This document shows positions 1-8,312 of a stretch of 28,229 nt of DNA, piece after piece (positions within the stretch are counted from its first letter, which is position 1; every line of letters starts with the position of its first letter). This stretch comes from Verrucomicrobiota bacterium (lineage in GTDB: Bacteria; Verrucomicrobiota; Verrucomicrobiia; Opitutales; Seribacteraceae). Under the pieces are notes generated by a model. The model saw only the letters and a program-made list of their open reading frames with translations, was not told the origin of the DNA and did no database searches. The position numbers were made by a program, and so were the translations under genes. The DNA is taken from the NCBI GenBank assembly GCA_014382645.1, contig JACNJI010000267.1:1-28229 (forward strand), read 5' to 3'.

Positions 1-159
1 AGGAAGGAGACCGGACTCAGCACACAAGGAGGTAGTTTCACCAGTTTGGTCAAGAATACATGCGGCGAGCAATCCTTGCTCGGCGTCACCGTTACTCGGA
101 AGAGAAGGTCCTGGCAAAAAGTTTGCTGCGCCAGCGGATGGAGTATCGCCTCCAAGCAT
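1..159 (-). CDS. dnaB: Replicative DNA helicase DnaB, N-terminal fragment (cut by window edge)
   Basis: The reverse strand from the ATG at 157-159 stays open to base 1 and gives 53 residues. After about 20 poorly conserved residues comes LPSNGDAEQGLLAACILD, the start of the DnaB N-terminal domain, where LPxNxEAEQxLLGAxL is typical. DnaB is the hexameric ATP-dependent helicase that opens the replication fork; the ATPase domain lies outside the window. The ATG follows the rplI stop by one base (TGAGATG), so the two genes are probably translationally coupled. The order rpsF-ssb-rplI-dnaB is common in bacteria and supports the call. The identification rests on a short N-terminal stretch plus gene order. 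Confidence 0.85.
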   Translation of the reverse strand, partial: MLGGDTPSAGAANFLPGPSLPSNGDAEQGLLAACILDQTGETTSLCAESGLLP

Positions 160-160
160 C

Positions 161-637
161 TCAGTCTTCTTCTGTCTCGATGGGGTTTTCCGACACAATT
201 TCAAATTCGACGTCGGCTGTTACCTCCGGGTGCAGTTGAAACGTTGCGGTGAGTTTACCCAATTCCTTAACGGGCCGAAAGGGAGCAAGGTGGCGTTTAT
301 CCAAGTGAAAGCCCTGCTCTTCAAGCTTGGCAAGCAACTGCGCGGAGGTTACCGAACCGAACAATTTCCCACCCGCACCAGTCTTGACGGCGATCGCGAC
401 ACGAGTATTTCGTAATTTGACGGCAATTTCTTCGGCTTGGCTCTGCTCATCGGACTCCCTGTGGGCACGAGCTCGCATGAGAGACTCCATACGTTTCTTG
501 TTGGAATGATTAAGAGAAACGCCTTTCTTTCTGGGAAGCAACCAGTTGCGGGCGTAGCCTGCTCTAACTTTAACGATGTCTCCCTCCGCTCCGAGGTTGT
601 CGACTTTTTCGACTAAAAGTATTTCTGTTGTGGCCAT
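161..637 (-). CDS. rplI: 50S ribosomal protein L9
   Basis: 158 residues, close to the usual length of about 150. The N-terminal domain shows the L9 signature: ILLVEKVDNLGAEGDIVKV followed by AGYARNWLLPRKKG, the part that binds 23S rRNA near the L1 stalk. A long connecting helix (about residues 41-75) leads to the C-terminal domain with GKLFGSVTSAQL. The last residues are acidic. ATG start at 637; no Shine-Dalgarno is visible upstream, only an A/T-rich stretch. It lies 47 bases after ssb and one base before dnaB, in the conserved rpsF-ssb-rplI-dnaB unit. Confidence 0.97.
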   Translation of the reverse strand: MATTEILLVEKVDNLGAEGDIVKVRAGYARNWLLPRKKGVSLNHSNKKRMESLMRARAHRESDEQSQAEEIAVKLRNTRVAIAVKTGAGGKLFGSVTSAQLLAKLEEQGFHLDKRHLAPFRPVKELGKLTATFQLHPEVTADVEFEIVSENPIETEED

Positions 638-684
638 AATAGTAAAGTTAAAGAAATTAAAGATAGATGTTTATTGAATTAGTT

Positions 685-1167
685 TTAGAAAGGAACATCT
701 TCGTTCAAGTCGGGGTCGCCAGCAGATGGAGACGAACTATCCGGTACGGCATTTGCACTATCTGGGGCGACTCGAGCAGCTTGAGCTTGTGAGGCGCCAG
801 AATCCGGTTCGCGGGACTGACCTTCGTAACCATCTTGCTTTGCTCCCATGAATTCCCAGTTTTCCAAATCTACGAGCAACTTGCTACGTTTTTCACCTGT
901 TTGTGATTCCCACTGTTTCAGCTTGAGGCGACCTTCAACGAAAATTGGCTTACCCTTTGAAAAAAATCTGGCAAGTGCTTCACCTCGTGGCCCAAAAGAT
1001 TCCACATCGACAAACGTGGTCTCTTCACGCCTGTTCCCCTCCGCATCCTTGAAGTTTCGGTTAATAGCTAAACCAAAATTGCAGACGGATCGACCGCTCG
1101 GAAGCATTCGCACCTCCGGGTCACGAGTCAGGTTGCCGATGAGAAGCACTTTATTGAGGGAGGCCAT
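685..1167 (-). CDS. ssb: Single-stranded DNA-binding protein
   Basis: 160 residues. Residues 1 to about 110 form an OB fold that begins MASLNKVLLIGNLTRDPEVR and contains the family stretch IFVEGRLKLKQWESQTGEKR. It is followed by a flexible Gly/Ser/Ala-rich linker and an acidic tip ending in DLNEDVPF, the conserved SSB tail through which partner proteins (polymerase clamp loader, RecQ, PriA and others in known species) dock. SSB coats single-stranded DNA during replication, repair and recombination. ATG start at 1167, 38 bases after rpsF. No good ribosome binding site is visible upstream. Confidence 0.97.
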   Translation of the reverse strand: MASLNKVLLIGNLTRDPEVRMLPSGRSVCNFGLAINRNFKDAEGNRREETTFVDVESFGPRGEALARFFSKGKPIFVEGRLKLKQWESQTGEKRSKLLVDLENWEFMGAKQDGYEGQSREPDSGASQAQAARVAPDSANAVPDSSSPSAGDPDLNEDVPF

Positions 1168-1205
1168 GGCGCGAGATCGTTAGGGAGTCTAATACGAATA
1201 AGAAA

Positions 1206-1496
1206 TCAAAGGCGTTCGACAACTATCCGATCGACATTTTTTTCCAAGGAAAGTTTTTTGAGCAAGCGAGAGGGAAGTTCGGGCTCAGCTTCTATATCAA
1301 ATTGAAAGTATACGCCATTGGAGAGATTGCTACTCGAATTGCGGGCAAAGTCGCGAGGTCCGAGATTTTCAACTTTTTTTACTTCTCCCTCAACTGAACG
1401 TATAACATCGCTCATCTGAGAGATAAATTCATCGGAACCACCTTCGTTGCCCCGAGGATCAAGAACCATCGTAGCTTTATAATTTCGTTTGCTCAT
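1206..1496 (-). CDS. rpsF: 30S ribosomal protein S6
   Basis: 96 residues, the family's usual size of about 95-130. It begins MSKRNYKATMVLDPRG, contains the helix stretch VEGEVKKVENLGPRDFA and ends in EKNVDRIVVERL, matching the S6 ferredoxin-like fold in which the strand after the first helix carries the 'lGrr.lAy.i' signature. S6 pairs with S18 on the 30S platform; rpsR (S18), often found between rpsF and rplI, is not here. ATG start at 1496, 16 bases after the pth stop, which places it in the rplY-pth-rpsF-ssb-rplI-dnaB unit. Confidence 0.93.
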   Translation of the reverse strand: MSKRNYKATMVLDPRGNEGGSDEFISQMSDVIRSVEGEVKKVENLGPRDFARNSSSNLSNGVYFQFDIEAEPELPSRLLKKLSLEKNVDRIVVERL

Positions 1497-1512
1497 CTAA
1501 TTTAATTCGTTC

Positions 1513-2088
1513 TTATGTTGTTTGATTTACAGAATTCATGGCATGTGCGCAACCCTTGTCAAGAACCTCACGCAATGTGCACAAAAAAAAGTCCGTTCTT
1601 TCAGTAAATAGTTGGGCTTCTTGAATCGTCAATCGGCTTAATACGTGATCGGCCAAATCCATCCGGGAATCTTTCTTCATGCCCACCCCGAGTCGAAACC
1701 GAATAAAGTCGGAACCGATGGCACGTATTATGTCCTTGACCCCATTGTGACCACCAGGACCACGATTGCATGACAACCTTATTTGGCCTGTCGGAAAAGC
1801 AGTGTCGTCGTGAATCACGATCGTTTCGGAGTGAACGCATTTGTGGTAATCGAGAAGAGGTTTCAAATACTCGCCGCTGCAATTCATGAAATTGCCTGGT
1901 TTGACGAGGATTAATGATTTTCCGAAACTGGATGCTATGGCCATCTTGGAATGGAAACATGGTTTGTCTTTCCACGGAACATCTAGTTTTCGGGCAAACT
2001 CGTCCACCAACCAATACCCTGCATTGTGACGAGTTCCTGAATATTCCGGACCAGGATTTCCAAGACCAACGATTGCTATCGGACACAC
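1513..2088 (-). CDS. pth: Peptidyl-tRNA hydrolase
   Basis: 191 residues. It cleaves the ester bond of peptidyl-tRNAs that fall off the ribosome and recycles the tRNA. The family motifs are all present: IVGLGNPGPEYSGTRHNAGY near the N-terminus (with the Asn and catalytic His of the TRHNAG motif), KPGNFMNCSGE in the middle, then VIHDD and RGPGGHNGVKDI. The start is a GTG at 2088: the frame is closed by a stop codon only two codons upstream (TGA at 2092-2094), so no longer start is possible. The ATG at 2095 is in another frame. It follows rplY by 71 bases and precedes rpsF by 16; rplY-pth is a widespread pairing. Confidence 0.96.
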   Translation of the reverse strand: MCPIAIVGLGNPGPEYSGTRHNAGYWLVDEFARKLDVPWKDKPCFHSKMAIASSFGKSLILVKPGNFMNCSGEYLKPLLDYHKCVHSETIVIHDDTAFPTGQIRLSCNRGPGGHNGVKDIIRAIGSDFIRFRLGVGMKKDSRMDLADHVLSRLTIQEAQLFTERTDFFLCTLREVLDKGCAHAMNSVNQTT

Positions 2089-2159
2089 GAGTCATGCTGA
2101 ATGTAAGAGAAGACGCAAACCCGAGACCGGAGAAGGGGGGATTTCAATCTTCGGACTCA

Positions 2160-2840
2160 TCAGTTTTTCTCCGAATCGCCTTCTTTGGAAGAAGCATTCG
2201 ATTCGTCGCCTTCGGCAATTCCGGCCCCGTCTCCGAGAGCCTCTTCGTCCCCATCGGTAGCAGAAGCACGACCACTGGCACTTGCTACGCAAGCGACAAG
2301 AACTTGCAAAGGATCGCCAGGAAAAGAAACGCCATCAATTTTAGGAAGATCCTTGACTTGCAAATAGTCTCCTAGATCCAATTCGGTAACGTCAACCTCG
2401 ATCGAGGAAGGCAAGGCACTTGGACGGCAACGTATCTCAACCTCGTTCGTATTAACTTCAAGAATACCGCCGGTCATCTTCACGCCCACAGCCTCTCCTA
2501 CGATTTCCAACGGGACCTTGGTCTGGAGTTCCTGACCACGGGTCACCTGAATAAAATCGATATGCAAGATGGCATCCGTCAGAGGATGACGCTGCATTTC
2601 CTTAATCAATGCCAACTCATCTTCCCCGTCACCCGACTGGAGACGAAAAAGAGACGCGGCACCAGCAGAATTTCGCATCAACTGGCGAAACTCCCGTTCA
2701 TCAAGTGAATAAGATTTGTTCAGGTCTTTGCCATAATAGATTATGGGGATTCGACCAGAGGAACGCAGCTTTTTACAAGCATACCTACCGCTTTGCTCAC
2801 GTAAGGCGACATTGAGGGTTAGATCGTTTAATTTGGACAT
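2160..2840 (-). CDS. rplY: 50S ribosomal protein L25 (general stress protein CTC type)
   Basis: 226 residues, the long CTC form rather than the ~95-residue short form. Residues 1 to about 90 are the 5S-rRNA-binding L25 domain (LNVALREQSGRYACKKLRSS, then IPIIYYGKDL). Residues 95 to about 185 form the TL5/CTC C-terminal beta domain (GVKMTGGILEVNTNEVEIRC and YLQVKDLPKIDGVSFPGDPL). The last ~40 residues are an acidic, Ser/Gly/Glu-rich tail of low complexity. The ATG at 2840 has one of the few good ribosome binding sites in the window: AGGAG at 2851-2855, ten bases upstream. It is the first gene of the run that continues through pth to dnaB. Confidence 0.95.
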   Translation of the reverse strand: MSKLNDLTLNVALREQSGRYACKKLRSSGRIPIIYYGKDLNKSYSLDEREFRQLMRNSAGAASLFRLQSGDGEDELALIKEMQRHPLTDAILHIDFIQVTRGQELQTKVPLEIVGEAVGVKMTGGILEVNTNEVEIRCRPSALPSSIEVDVTELDLGDYLQVKDLPKIDGVSFPGDPLQVLVACVASASGRASATDGDEEALGDGAGIAEGDESNASSKEGDSEKN

Positions 2841-2875
2841 CGTTGATGGGCTCCTTTTTTTGGGGGAAAGTGAAA

Positions 2876-2904
2876 AAAATAGCTAGTTATCCAAAGAAGT
2901 GCAA
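2876..2904 (-). promoter_or_regulatory. Possible sigma-70-type promoter upstream of rplY
   Basis: Read on the minus strand, TTGCAC (2904-2899) and TATTTT (2881-2876) are separated by 17 bases in the 130-base gap between the cytochrome gene's stop and rplY. The match to consensus is only moderate (3/6 and 4/6). The position, about 35 bases ahead of the rplY start codon, fits a promoter for rplY-pth-rpsF-ssb-rplI-dnaB. Confidence 0.35.
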
Positions 2905-2970
2905 GTAAACTCGCAGTTTAACGGCATTTAGAAATTTCGTTCGGCAGCTTGAATCCGAAAGTGGGCTAGG

Positions 2971-5900
2971 CTATTTGGGAGGCGTAGTTGAAGAGAGGTA
3001 GGCGAAAAAGTGACGAAACTCCTCCGCGGTCAGAGATTCGAGCAGACCTGAGGGCATGAGTGAGCGTCTGGCGGGAGCGAGGTTGGCGATTTGGTTACGG
3101 GGAACCACGTGATCTTGCCCATCGAGACCGCGAAGAATAAGTACCTTGGGGTTTTCCTCAACCTTGAAGCCACTCAGTATCCGACCATCCTTGGTGCTAA
3201 GGATGTTGTGTTCGTAGCCTTCGCGAATCTCGGCGCTTGGACGAACAATAGCGAGGAGCATGGCGTTTAGGTCCGACCTATCGTAGGATGTGAGGTCGGG
3301 ACCGATGCGCCCCCCCTTGCCAAACAAAACATGGCAAGCGGCGCAACCTGCCCGACCAAAGAAAAGGCTTTCTCCCATCTTGGGATTTCCGCCGCCCAAA
3401 GAGGCAAGGGAACGATAGCGGGTCATTTCTCGATCGAGTTCGATTTCCGTTTGCAATTCGATGGAACTGAATTCAGCGATGAGCAGTTTTTGCAGCTGAG
3501 GCAAATCGTGCAGCCTTAGTTTGGCGAGAATTTCCCGAGTGAGGGTTTCGCGAGAGATCCTTTCGGAAACGCATGCTTCGACCAACCCCAAAGCCCAGCC
3601 TGCGCGGCTCGCCAACAAATGTACGGCACCTGTACGAAGTTCTTCGGGCAAATTGGGGAAAGCGATAGTTATGGTTTTTCCAATTTCGGGTCGGTCGAAC
3701 TTCTGTAAGCTCAGCAAGGCTTCGCGCCGGAGGGGCATTTCCTTTCCCGCCGAAACAAGACCCAGTAAGACAGGAACCGCTCGAAACTCTTTCACGTCAC
3801 CCAAGATCCTAGTAAATTGGATGCGGAGGTCGAGGGGGGCCTTACTGTCCTTCAGTCGGTCGATAGCCTTGATTGTCGCCTCCTTGTCGCCTCGACGGAG
3901 AATGAGTGAGAGGTTTTCTTGCCCGCGTGCCTTGGACAATGCACGGGAAAGGCTCTCGGGCAAAGGTGGCAAGGTCCGTCCCTCAAAGGCTTTTTCAAAT
4001 CCTTCCAAAAGTAGGGCAGTATTTGCGGCATCGGGTGCCAGTGCCAGCAAGTGGGCACAGGCTTCCAATTCGGCTTGCCCACCGGACAAGGCCCATCTCC
4101 GCATGAGGTTTTGCTGAGGAAGCGCACCGTCTGCCTGTAAGTGACTATTCCAATTTGCAGGGTCTTTGAAATGCACTAACGTCGAGTCGAGTTCTGAGGC
4201 ATGAGTTTCGAATCCCCACCAGACAAGGAGCGGAAGGTGAGGGTCTCCCGCGTCTTCCTTGAGCCGTGCAAGACGCGCAAGAAGAGGCAAGCCTTCGCGG
4301 GCAGGAAGACGGCGGGCACTGGCGGCTAGCTGTGAACGAACTTCGGCATCGGTTTCGTATCCCGCCATTTCAGCCAATCTTTTGGCAACCTCTGGAGAAA
4401 CCTCTCTCTGATCACCCAGTAAGCGTACCGTCCATCGACGCACATGAGGATTCTTGTGCCCGAGAGTCTCCAGCGCAACCTCCTTGCCGAATCCACCGCA
4501 CAAGTTCAATGCCCATAAAGCCTGCAGGGCGGGTTGCCCGAATTCCTCTTGAAGAATTGCACGGAGCTTTGGGACATGCGCCGAGTCCGGATGGTCGCCC
4601 AATATCCGCAGTGCGGTTTCACGATGCCAGCGATTCTGGTGTCGCAGGGCCGTCTGCAACAGGTTGGCGGGAGAGAAAGGGTCACCAAGCCGAACATGCT
4701 TCGCTCCCTTGGCCTTGAGCCGATAGATTCGACCGAGATCGGCATCGGTAAGACCCTTGGAGTAAGCGATGTAATGAGCGACCTGTCTGGCATGGAAGTC
4801 GGCCACGTACAAGTTGCCGTCGGGACCGGTCTGGATTTCCACGGGCGAGAACCAACGATCATCAGGATCTGCTCCAATGGTGATAGGCTTGTCCATGTCT
4901 TCCGTGCGAAAGGTGGATCCATGTGATCTGAGATCACTGGCCACAACGTAACGGAGGGTGGGTGCGACTCCAAATAGTTTTCCGTGATAGCGTTTCGGCA
5001 GGGCCGTCCCTTCATAAATCTCGAAGGTGTGGGTGAATCGTTTCACCTTCGGATGAGCCATAGACGGGAAGTGACCGAACGCGTAAGGATTGGACAAGTT
5101 GCCATGCTTGCCGAAGGTTTTGCGGTAGTAGCCTCCTTGCACATAGTGGAACCCGCGCGTATCACCGCCATTGTGACCGGAATAGACTCGTCCCTTCGAA
5201 TCGATCTCTACCCCAAAGGCATTACCGCCACCCTCCGCGAAGACCTCGAAGCGATGAGTCTCGGGCTGATAACGCCAAGCAAATTGGCCCATGCGGTGAA
5301 TCGGCTTGAATCCAGGTATGGGCTTGTTATCGGGGCCATGCAGAACGACGTTAGCCGTTACAGTGCTCCCGTGGGTGGCGTAAATCCAACCATCCGGCCC
5401 CCAACGCAGGTTGTTGGCAATAGAATGGGAATCCTCCAAGCCGAAACCTGAGAGGAGGATGCTCGGGGTGGGGGAGTCGGGACGGTCGTCCCCGTCCTTG
5501 TCGGCATAAAACAGCAGATAAGGAGGATTGAGAACGAAGACTCCGTCACGACCCTTCAAGGCGGCAGTTGCAAGGTTGAGTCCATCCAGAAAAACCTTGT
5601 GGGAATCAAAAGTACCGTCGCCATCGGTATCCTCGTGGATGGATATTCGATCCTTCCCTCGAAAAGGAGAATTGGACGCGTGGGGTGGAGGCGGAGGGTG
5701 GGGTGGGTCGTAGACGTTTCGAAAGACTTTGTCGTGAGAGATCATCCTCAATCCAGCAGGCCAAGGGTACTGCCTGTACTCAACCACCCACATACGGCCT
5801 CGTTCGTCAAAGTTGACGTAAAGCGGGTTGGCTACATCCGGTTCACGCAGCACGAGTTCGATTTCCAAATCGTCCGGCGTTATTAGTTCAGGAAGGCGGG

Positions 5901-6702
5901 CTTCTTCAAAGGGAACAGGCTTTCGGAATTTGCCGGGCAATTTCCGACTCAAACACCAATGAATCGCATTAATCAATAAGTGGCGAAAAGCAACTGTTTC
6001 AAAATCATTTGGGTGCCCGAGGGACGTGTTGAAAACCCTATTCCCCCATATTGGTTTGTTGGTCCATGCCACGGGTTCCGCTGCATCGACACCTTCCGCC
6101 CTGCCTGAAACCAGAATTTGAGTCGTTGAGGCTAGCGGTGAAACTTGGTAAAGCGACCCGCCCGATGGCACTTCTTTGGCCGATTGCAAGCCGTCGAGTA
6201 TGGGATGCCCTTTTGCGGTAGGCTCAATCCTAAACCATGTCTTTTTGTCGGAACCATAATGATTGGAATAGTTGCCACCAAGCACCTCGGCATCCCAGCC
6301 CTCCCACAACGCATGTCCCGCCGGAACAGCCTTTCCCCTCAAATGGAATGCGTGACTCGCTGTGCGAATCCCGACTACGGGCTTTCCCGCTTTAACCCAA
6401 GAACGAATCGAATTCATCTGAGAAATCTTCGGGCCGCGACGACGAACGCTCACAAACAGCAAATCAGCCCCCTCTAAAGCCCGTTCCGTTCCCTTTAAAT
6501 CGTTTCGTCCATCTCCATCGTCTGGGGCAATAACATATATCGCACGAAACCCTAATGGCTTCAATTCCGATTCGTAGAATGTCGGGACTGTCTTGAGCGT
6601 ATTATATTCCCGTTCAGCTAAAACAAACGCTATCGTCGCATCTTCCCCAAGGGTACAACAGAGCGATAACAACAGGAGGACAAGCAGCCGAAAAAACCTC
6701 AT
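2971..6702 (-). CDS. Exported ThuA-like / PVC-type membrane-bound dehydrogenase / HEAT / cytochrome c fusion protein
   Basis: A 1243-residue protein. I place the start at ATG 6702, because it opens directly with a signal peptide (MRFFRLLVLLLLSLCCTLG); the frame extends to a TTG at 6756 but that would bury the signal. Domains in order: about 20-265 ThuA-like (glutamine amidotransferase-like fold; VVGIRTASHAFH, AVPAGHALWEGWDAEVLGGNY); about 285-690 a six-bladed propeller of the PVC membrane-bound dehydrogenase type (WGPDGWIYATHGS, AFGVEIDSKGRVYSGHNGGD, EIQTGPDGNLYVADFH); about 700-1070 HEAT-like helical repeats; about 1100-1243 cytochrome c with CAACH at 1120-1124 and a probable Met heme ligand in SLMPSGLL. 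A proline run lies near residue 335. The likely role is periplasmic oxidation of a carbohydrate-like substrate with electrons passed to the heme; the substrate cannot be read from sequence. It follows the DUF1501 gene by 78 bases. Confidence 0.9.
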   Translation of the reverse strand: MRFFRLLVLLLLSLCCTLGEDATIAFVLAEREYNTLKTVPTFYESELKPLGFRAIYVIAPDDGDGRNDLKGTERALEGADLLFVSVRRRGPKISQMNSIRSWVKAGKPVVGIRTASHAFHLRGKAVPAGHALWEGWDAEVLGGNYSNHYGSDKKTWFRIEPTAKGHPILDGLQSAKEVPSGGSLYQVSPLASTTQILVSGRAEGVDAAEPVAWTNKPIWGNRVFNTSLGHPNDFETVAFRHLLINAIHWCLSRKLPGKFRKPVPFEEARLPELITPDDLEIELVLREPDVANPLYVNFDERGRMWVVEYRQYPWPAGLRMISHDKVFRNVYDPPHPPPPPHASNSPFRGKDRISIHEDTDGDGTFDSHKVFLDGLNLATAALKGRDGVFVLNPPYLLFYADKDGDDRPDSPTPSILLSGFGLEDSHSIANNLRWGPDGWIYATHGSTVTANVVLHGPDNKPIPGFKPIHRMGQFAWRYQPETHRFEVFAEGGGNAFGVEIDSKGRVYSGHNGGDTRGFHYVQGGYYRKTFGKHGNLSNPYAFGHFPSMAHPKVKRFTHTFEIYEGTALPKRYHGKLFGVAPTLRYVVASDLRSHGSTFRTEDMDKPITIGADPDDRWFSPVEIQTGPDGNLYVADFHARQVAHYIAYSKGLTDADLGRIYRLKAKGAKHVRLGDPFSPANLLQTALRHQNRWHRETALRILGDHPDSAHVPKLRAILQEEFGQPALQALWALNLCGGFGKEVALETLGHKNPHVRRWTVRLLGDQREVSPEVAKRLAEMAGYETDAEVRSQLAASARRLPAREGLPLLARLARLKEDAGDPHLPLLVWWGFETHASELDSTLVHFKDPANWNSHLQADGALPQQNLMRRWALSGGQAELEACAHLLALAPDAANTALLLEGFEKAFEGRTLPPLPESLSRALSKARGQENLSLILRRGDKEATIKAIDRLKDSKAPLDLRIQFTRILGDVKEFRAVPVLLGLVSAGKEMPLRREALLSLQKFDRPEIGKTITIAFPNLPEELRTGAVHLLASRAGWALGLVEACVSERISRETLTREILAKLRLHDLPQLQKLLIAEFSSIELQTEIELDREMTRYRSLASLGGGNPKMGESLFFGRAGCAACHVLFGKGGRIGPDLTSYDRSDLNAMLLAIVRPSAEIREGYEHNILSTKDGRILSGFKVEENPKVLILRGLDGQDHVVPRNQIANLAPARRSLMPSGLLESLTAEEFRHFFAYLSSTTPPK

Positions 6703-6780
6703 GCCGTCATCACAATCATACCGGAGGCCTAGGTCAAACCAACGTTCACAACTCAATGGGTCGGCAACAAAAAAGCAACT

Positions 6781-8217
6781 TCAAGCAGTAGGCAAAAGTT
6801 CTTGAATCGGGGAGCCATATGGCAGGATAGGCATAGGGCGACCGGCACGGTCGGGAAACGCAATATTATAATCTATGCCCAAATGTCGGTAAACGGTGGC
6901 CCAAAGGTCGTTGGGAGACAAGGGCCGCTCGACAGGTTCCTCGCCCTTCGAATCGGTTGCCCCAATCACCTGACCCGTGCGCATACCACCACCGGAAACG
7001 AGCATGCTCATTGCCCGCGGCCAATGGTCCCGGCCAGGTTGATTCACCTTTGTCTTCGTGCCCTTGCCTATCGAAATGCGGGGAGTGCGGCCGAACTCGC
7101 CCGTAACGACAAGCATGACCTTCTTGTTTAAACCTCTTTCATAAAGGTCCTCCACCATCGCGGTGATAACCTTGTCGTAGATCGGAAGGCGCACCTTTGA
7201 ATCCTTGAAAATGTGGGCGTTCACGGCATGACTGTCCCAATTGTAGGCACCTTCATCGATCCAAGGCACACCAGTATCGCCGTAAGGATTTTCCATTACT
7301 ACCGTCACCCAATTTGCTCCCGCTTCCACCAACCGACGAGCCAGCAACGCTCGAGTCCCCCAGTTATGGTTGCTGAATCGATCTCGAGTGCGCTGAGATT
7401 CCTTACTCAAATCAAAGGCATCGCGCACATTTTCGGAAGTCATCATACTCAATGCGCGCTGGTTAAAAAGATCCATCGAGTTAAAAACACCGCTGTTGTC
7501 AACGTCCCGACGCATCCGGTCGAAATTATGAAGGAGTGAGGTTCGGTCGTTAAGCCGGTCGGACAGACTTTTATCGATATCGATGTTCTCGACCTTGAAG
7601 TCCTTTTTACTTGGATCGGCCGAAATGGCAAAAGGATGGGTCTCCGCACCCAAATAGGCAGATCCAAAACTAAAAGTGTCGATCCCGTTGACCCTACCAT
7701 TACCGAGAGCCATATATCCAGGCATCCCTCGGGTATCCCGCTTGCCCTCGAGCGCCTTGAAGGCCATAGAGCCCACGCAGGGATAGTCATTTACGAAACC
7801 AGTCGGCTCATTTGGGTCACGACCAGTCAGAAAACGCTTATGGCCGCCGCCATGGTCGGAAAAGGTGTGGTGGACAGAGCGAATCAGGTTGTACTTGTCC
7901 GCACACTTGGCATGCATCGGCAAAAGTTCGCAAACCTCGATGCCCGGCACATTCGTACGAATGGGATTGAACTCACCTCGATGCGTATCGGGAGCATCGG
8001 GTTTCATGTCGTAGGTCTCCATGTGTGGTGCGCCACCAGGGAGCCAGACAAAGATTACCGATGTGTCCTGCGCCATGCTTCCAGCAGAAGCAGACAGGTC
8101 ACGAGCCTTTAGGAGACTGCTTAAACCCAAACCTCCGGCGGCAGCCCCACCGATTTGGAGAAAACTGCGCCGCGGCATAGGTCCCGGACACAAACCATTT
8201 AATTCTCCATGCTTCAT
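6781..8217 (-). CDS. DUF1501 family protein with twin-arginine signal
   Basis: 478 residues from ATG 8217; a TTG one codon upstream is less likely. The N-terminus holds a twin-arginine motif, PRRSFLQIGGAAAGGLGLSS (Arg at about 16-17), so it is probably exported folded. The body matches the DUF1501 family, which is related to the alkaline phosphatase/sulfatase fold: WLPGGAPHMETYDMKP early, RSVHHTFSDHGGGHKRFLTG, then VVTGEFGRTPRI, PGRDHWPRAMSMLVSGGG and a C-terminal LSPNDLWATVYRHLGID. Many members occur in planctomycetes and verrucomicrobia beside cytochrome-type DUF1549/DUF1553 genes; here the neighbour is a ThuA/PVC-dehydrogenase/cytochrome instead. The biochemical activity of the family is not established, so I assign none. 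It lies 95 bases after the amidohydrolase gene on the same strand. Confidence 0.9.
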   Translation of the reverse strand: MKHGELNGLCPGPMPRRSFLQIGGAAAGGLGLSSLLKARDLSASAGSMAQDTSVIFVWLPGGAPHMETYDMKPDAPDTHRGEFNPIRTNVPGIEVCELLPMHAKCADKYNLIRSVHHTFSDHGGGHKRFLTGRDPNEPTGFVNDYPCVGSMAFKALEGKRDTRGMPGYMALGNGRVNGIDTFSFGSAYLGAETHPFAISADPSKKDFKVENIDIDKSLSDRLNDRTSLLHNFDRMRRDVDNSGVFNSMDLFNQRALSMMTSENVRDAFDLSKESQRTRDRFSNHNWGTRALLARRLVEAGANWVTVVMENPYGDTGVPWIDEGAYNWDSHAVNAHIFKDSKVRLPIYDKVITAMVEDLYERGLNKKVMLVVTGEFGRTPRISIGKGTKTKVNQPGRDHWPRAMSMLVSGGGMRTGQVIGATDSKGEEPVERPLSPNDLWATVYRHLGIDYNIAFPDRAGRPMPILPYGSPIQELLPTA

Positions 8218-8312
8218 CAAACAATATATTTCATTAAAACACCTGCTTCGTCAAGAATCCAAACCTTTGCAGGAAGCAAATTCCCAGGAAAGATTTTGAC
8301 GAAATTCAACAA

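Noticed and set aside
3521..4117. 198-codon open frame antisense to the cytochrome fusion gene
   Set aside because: No motif, biased composition typical of the complement of a real gene, and the opposite strand has a clear protein.
6703..6756. Upstream extension of the cytochrome fusion protein to a TTG at 6756
   Set aside because: It would put 18 non-hydrophobic residues in front of a clear signal peptide; the ATG at 6702 is the better start.
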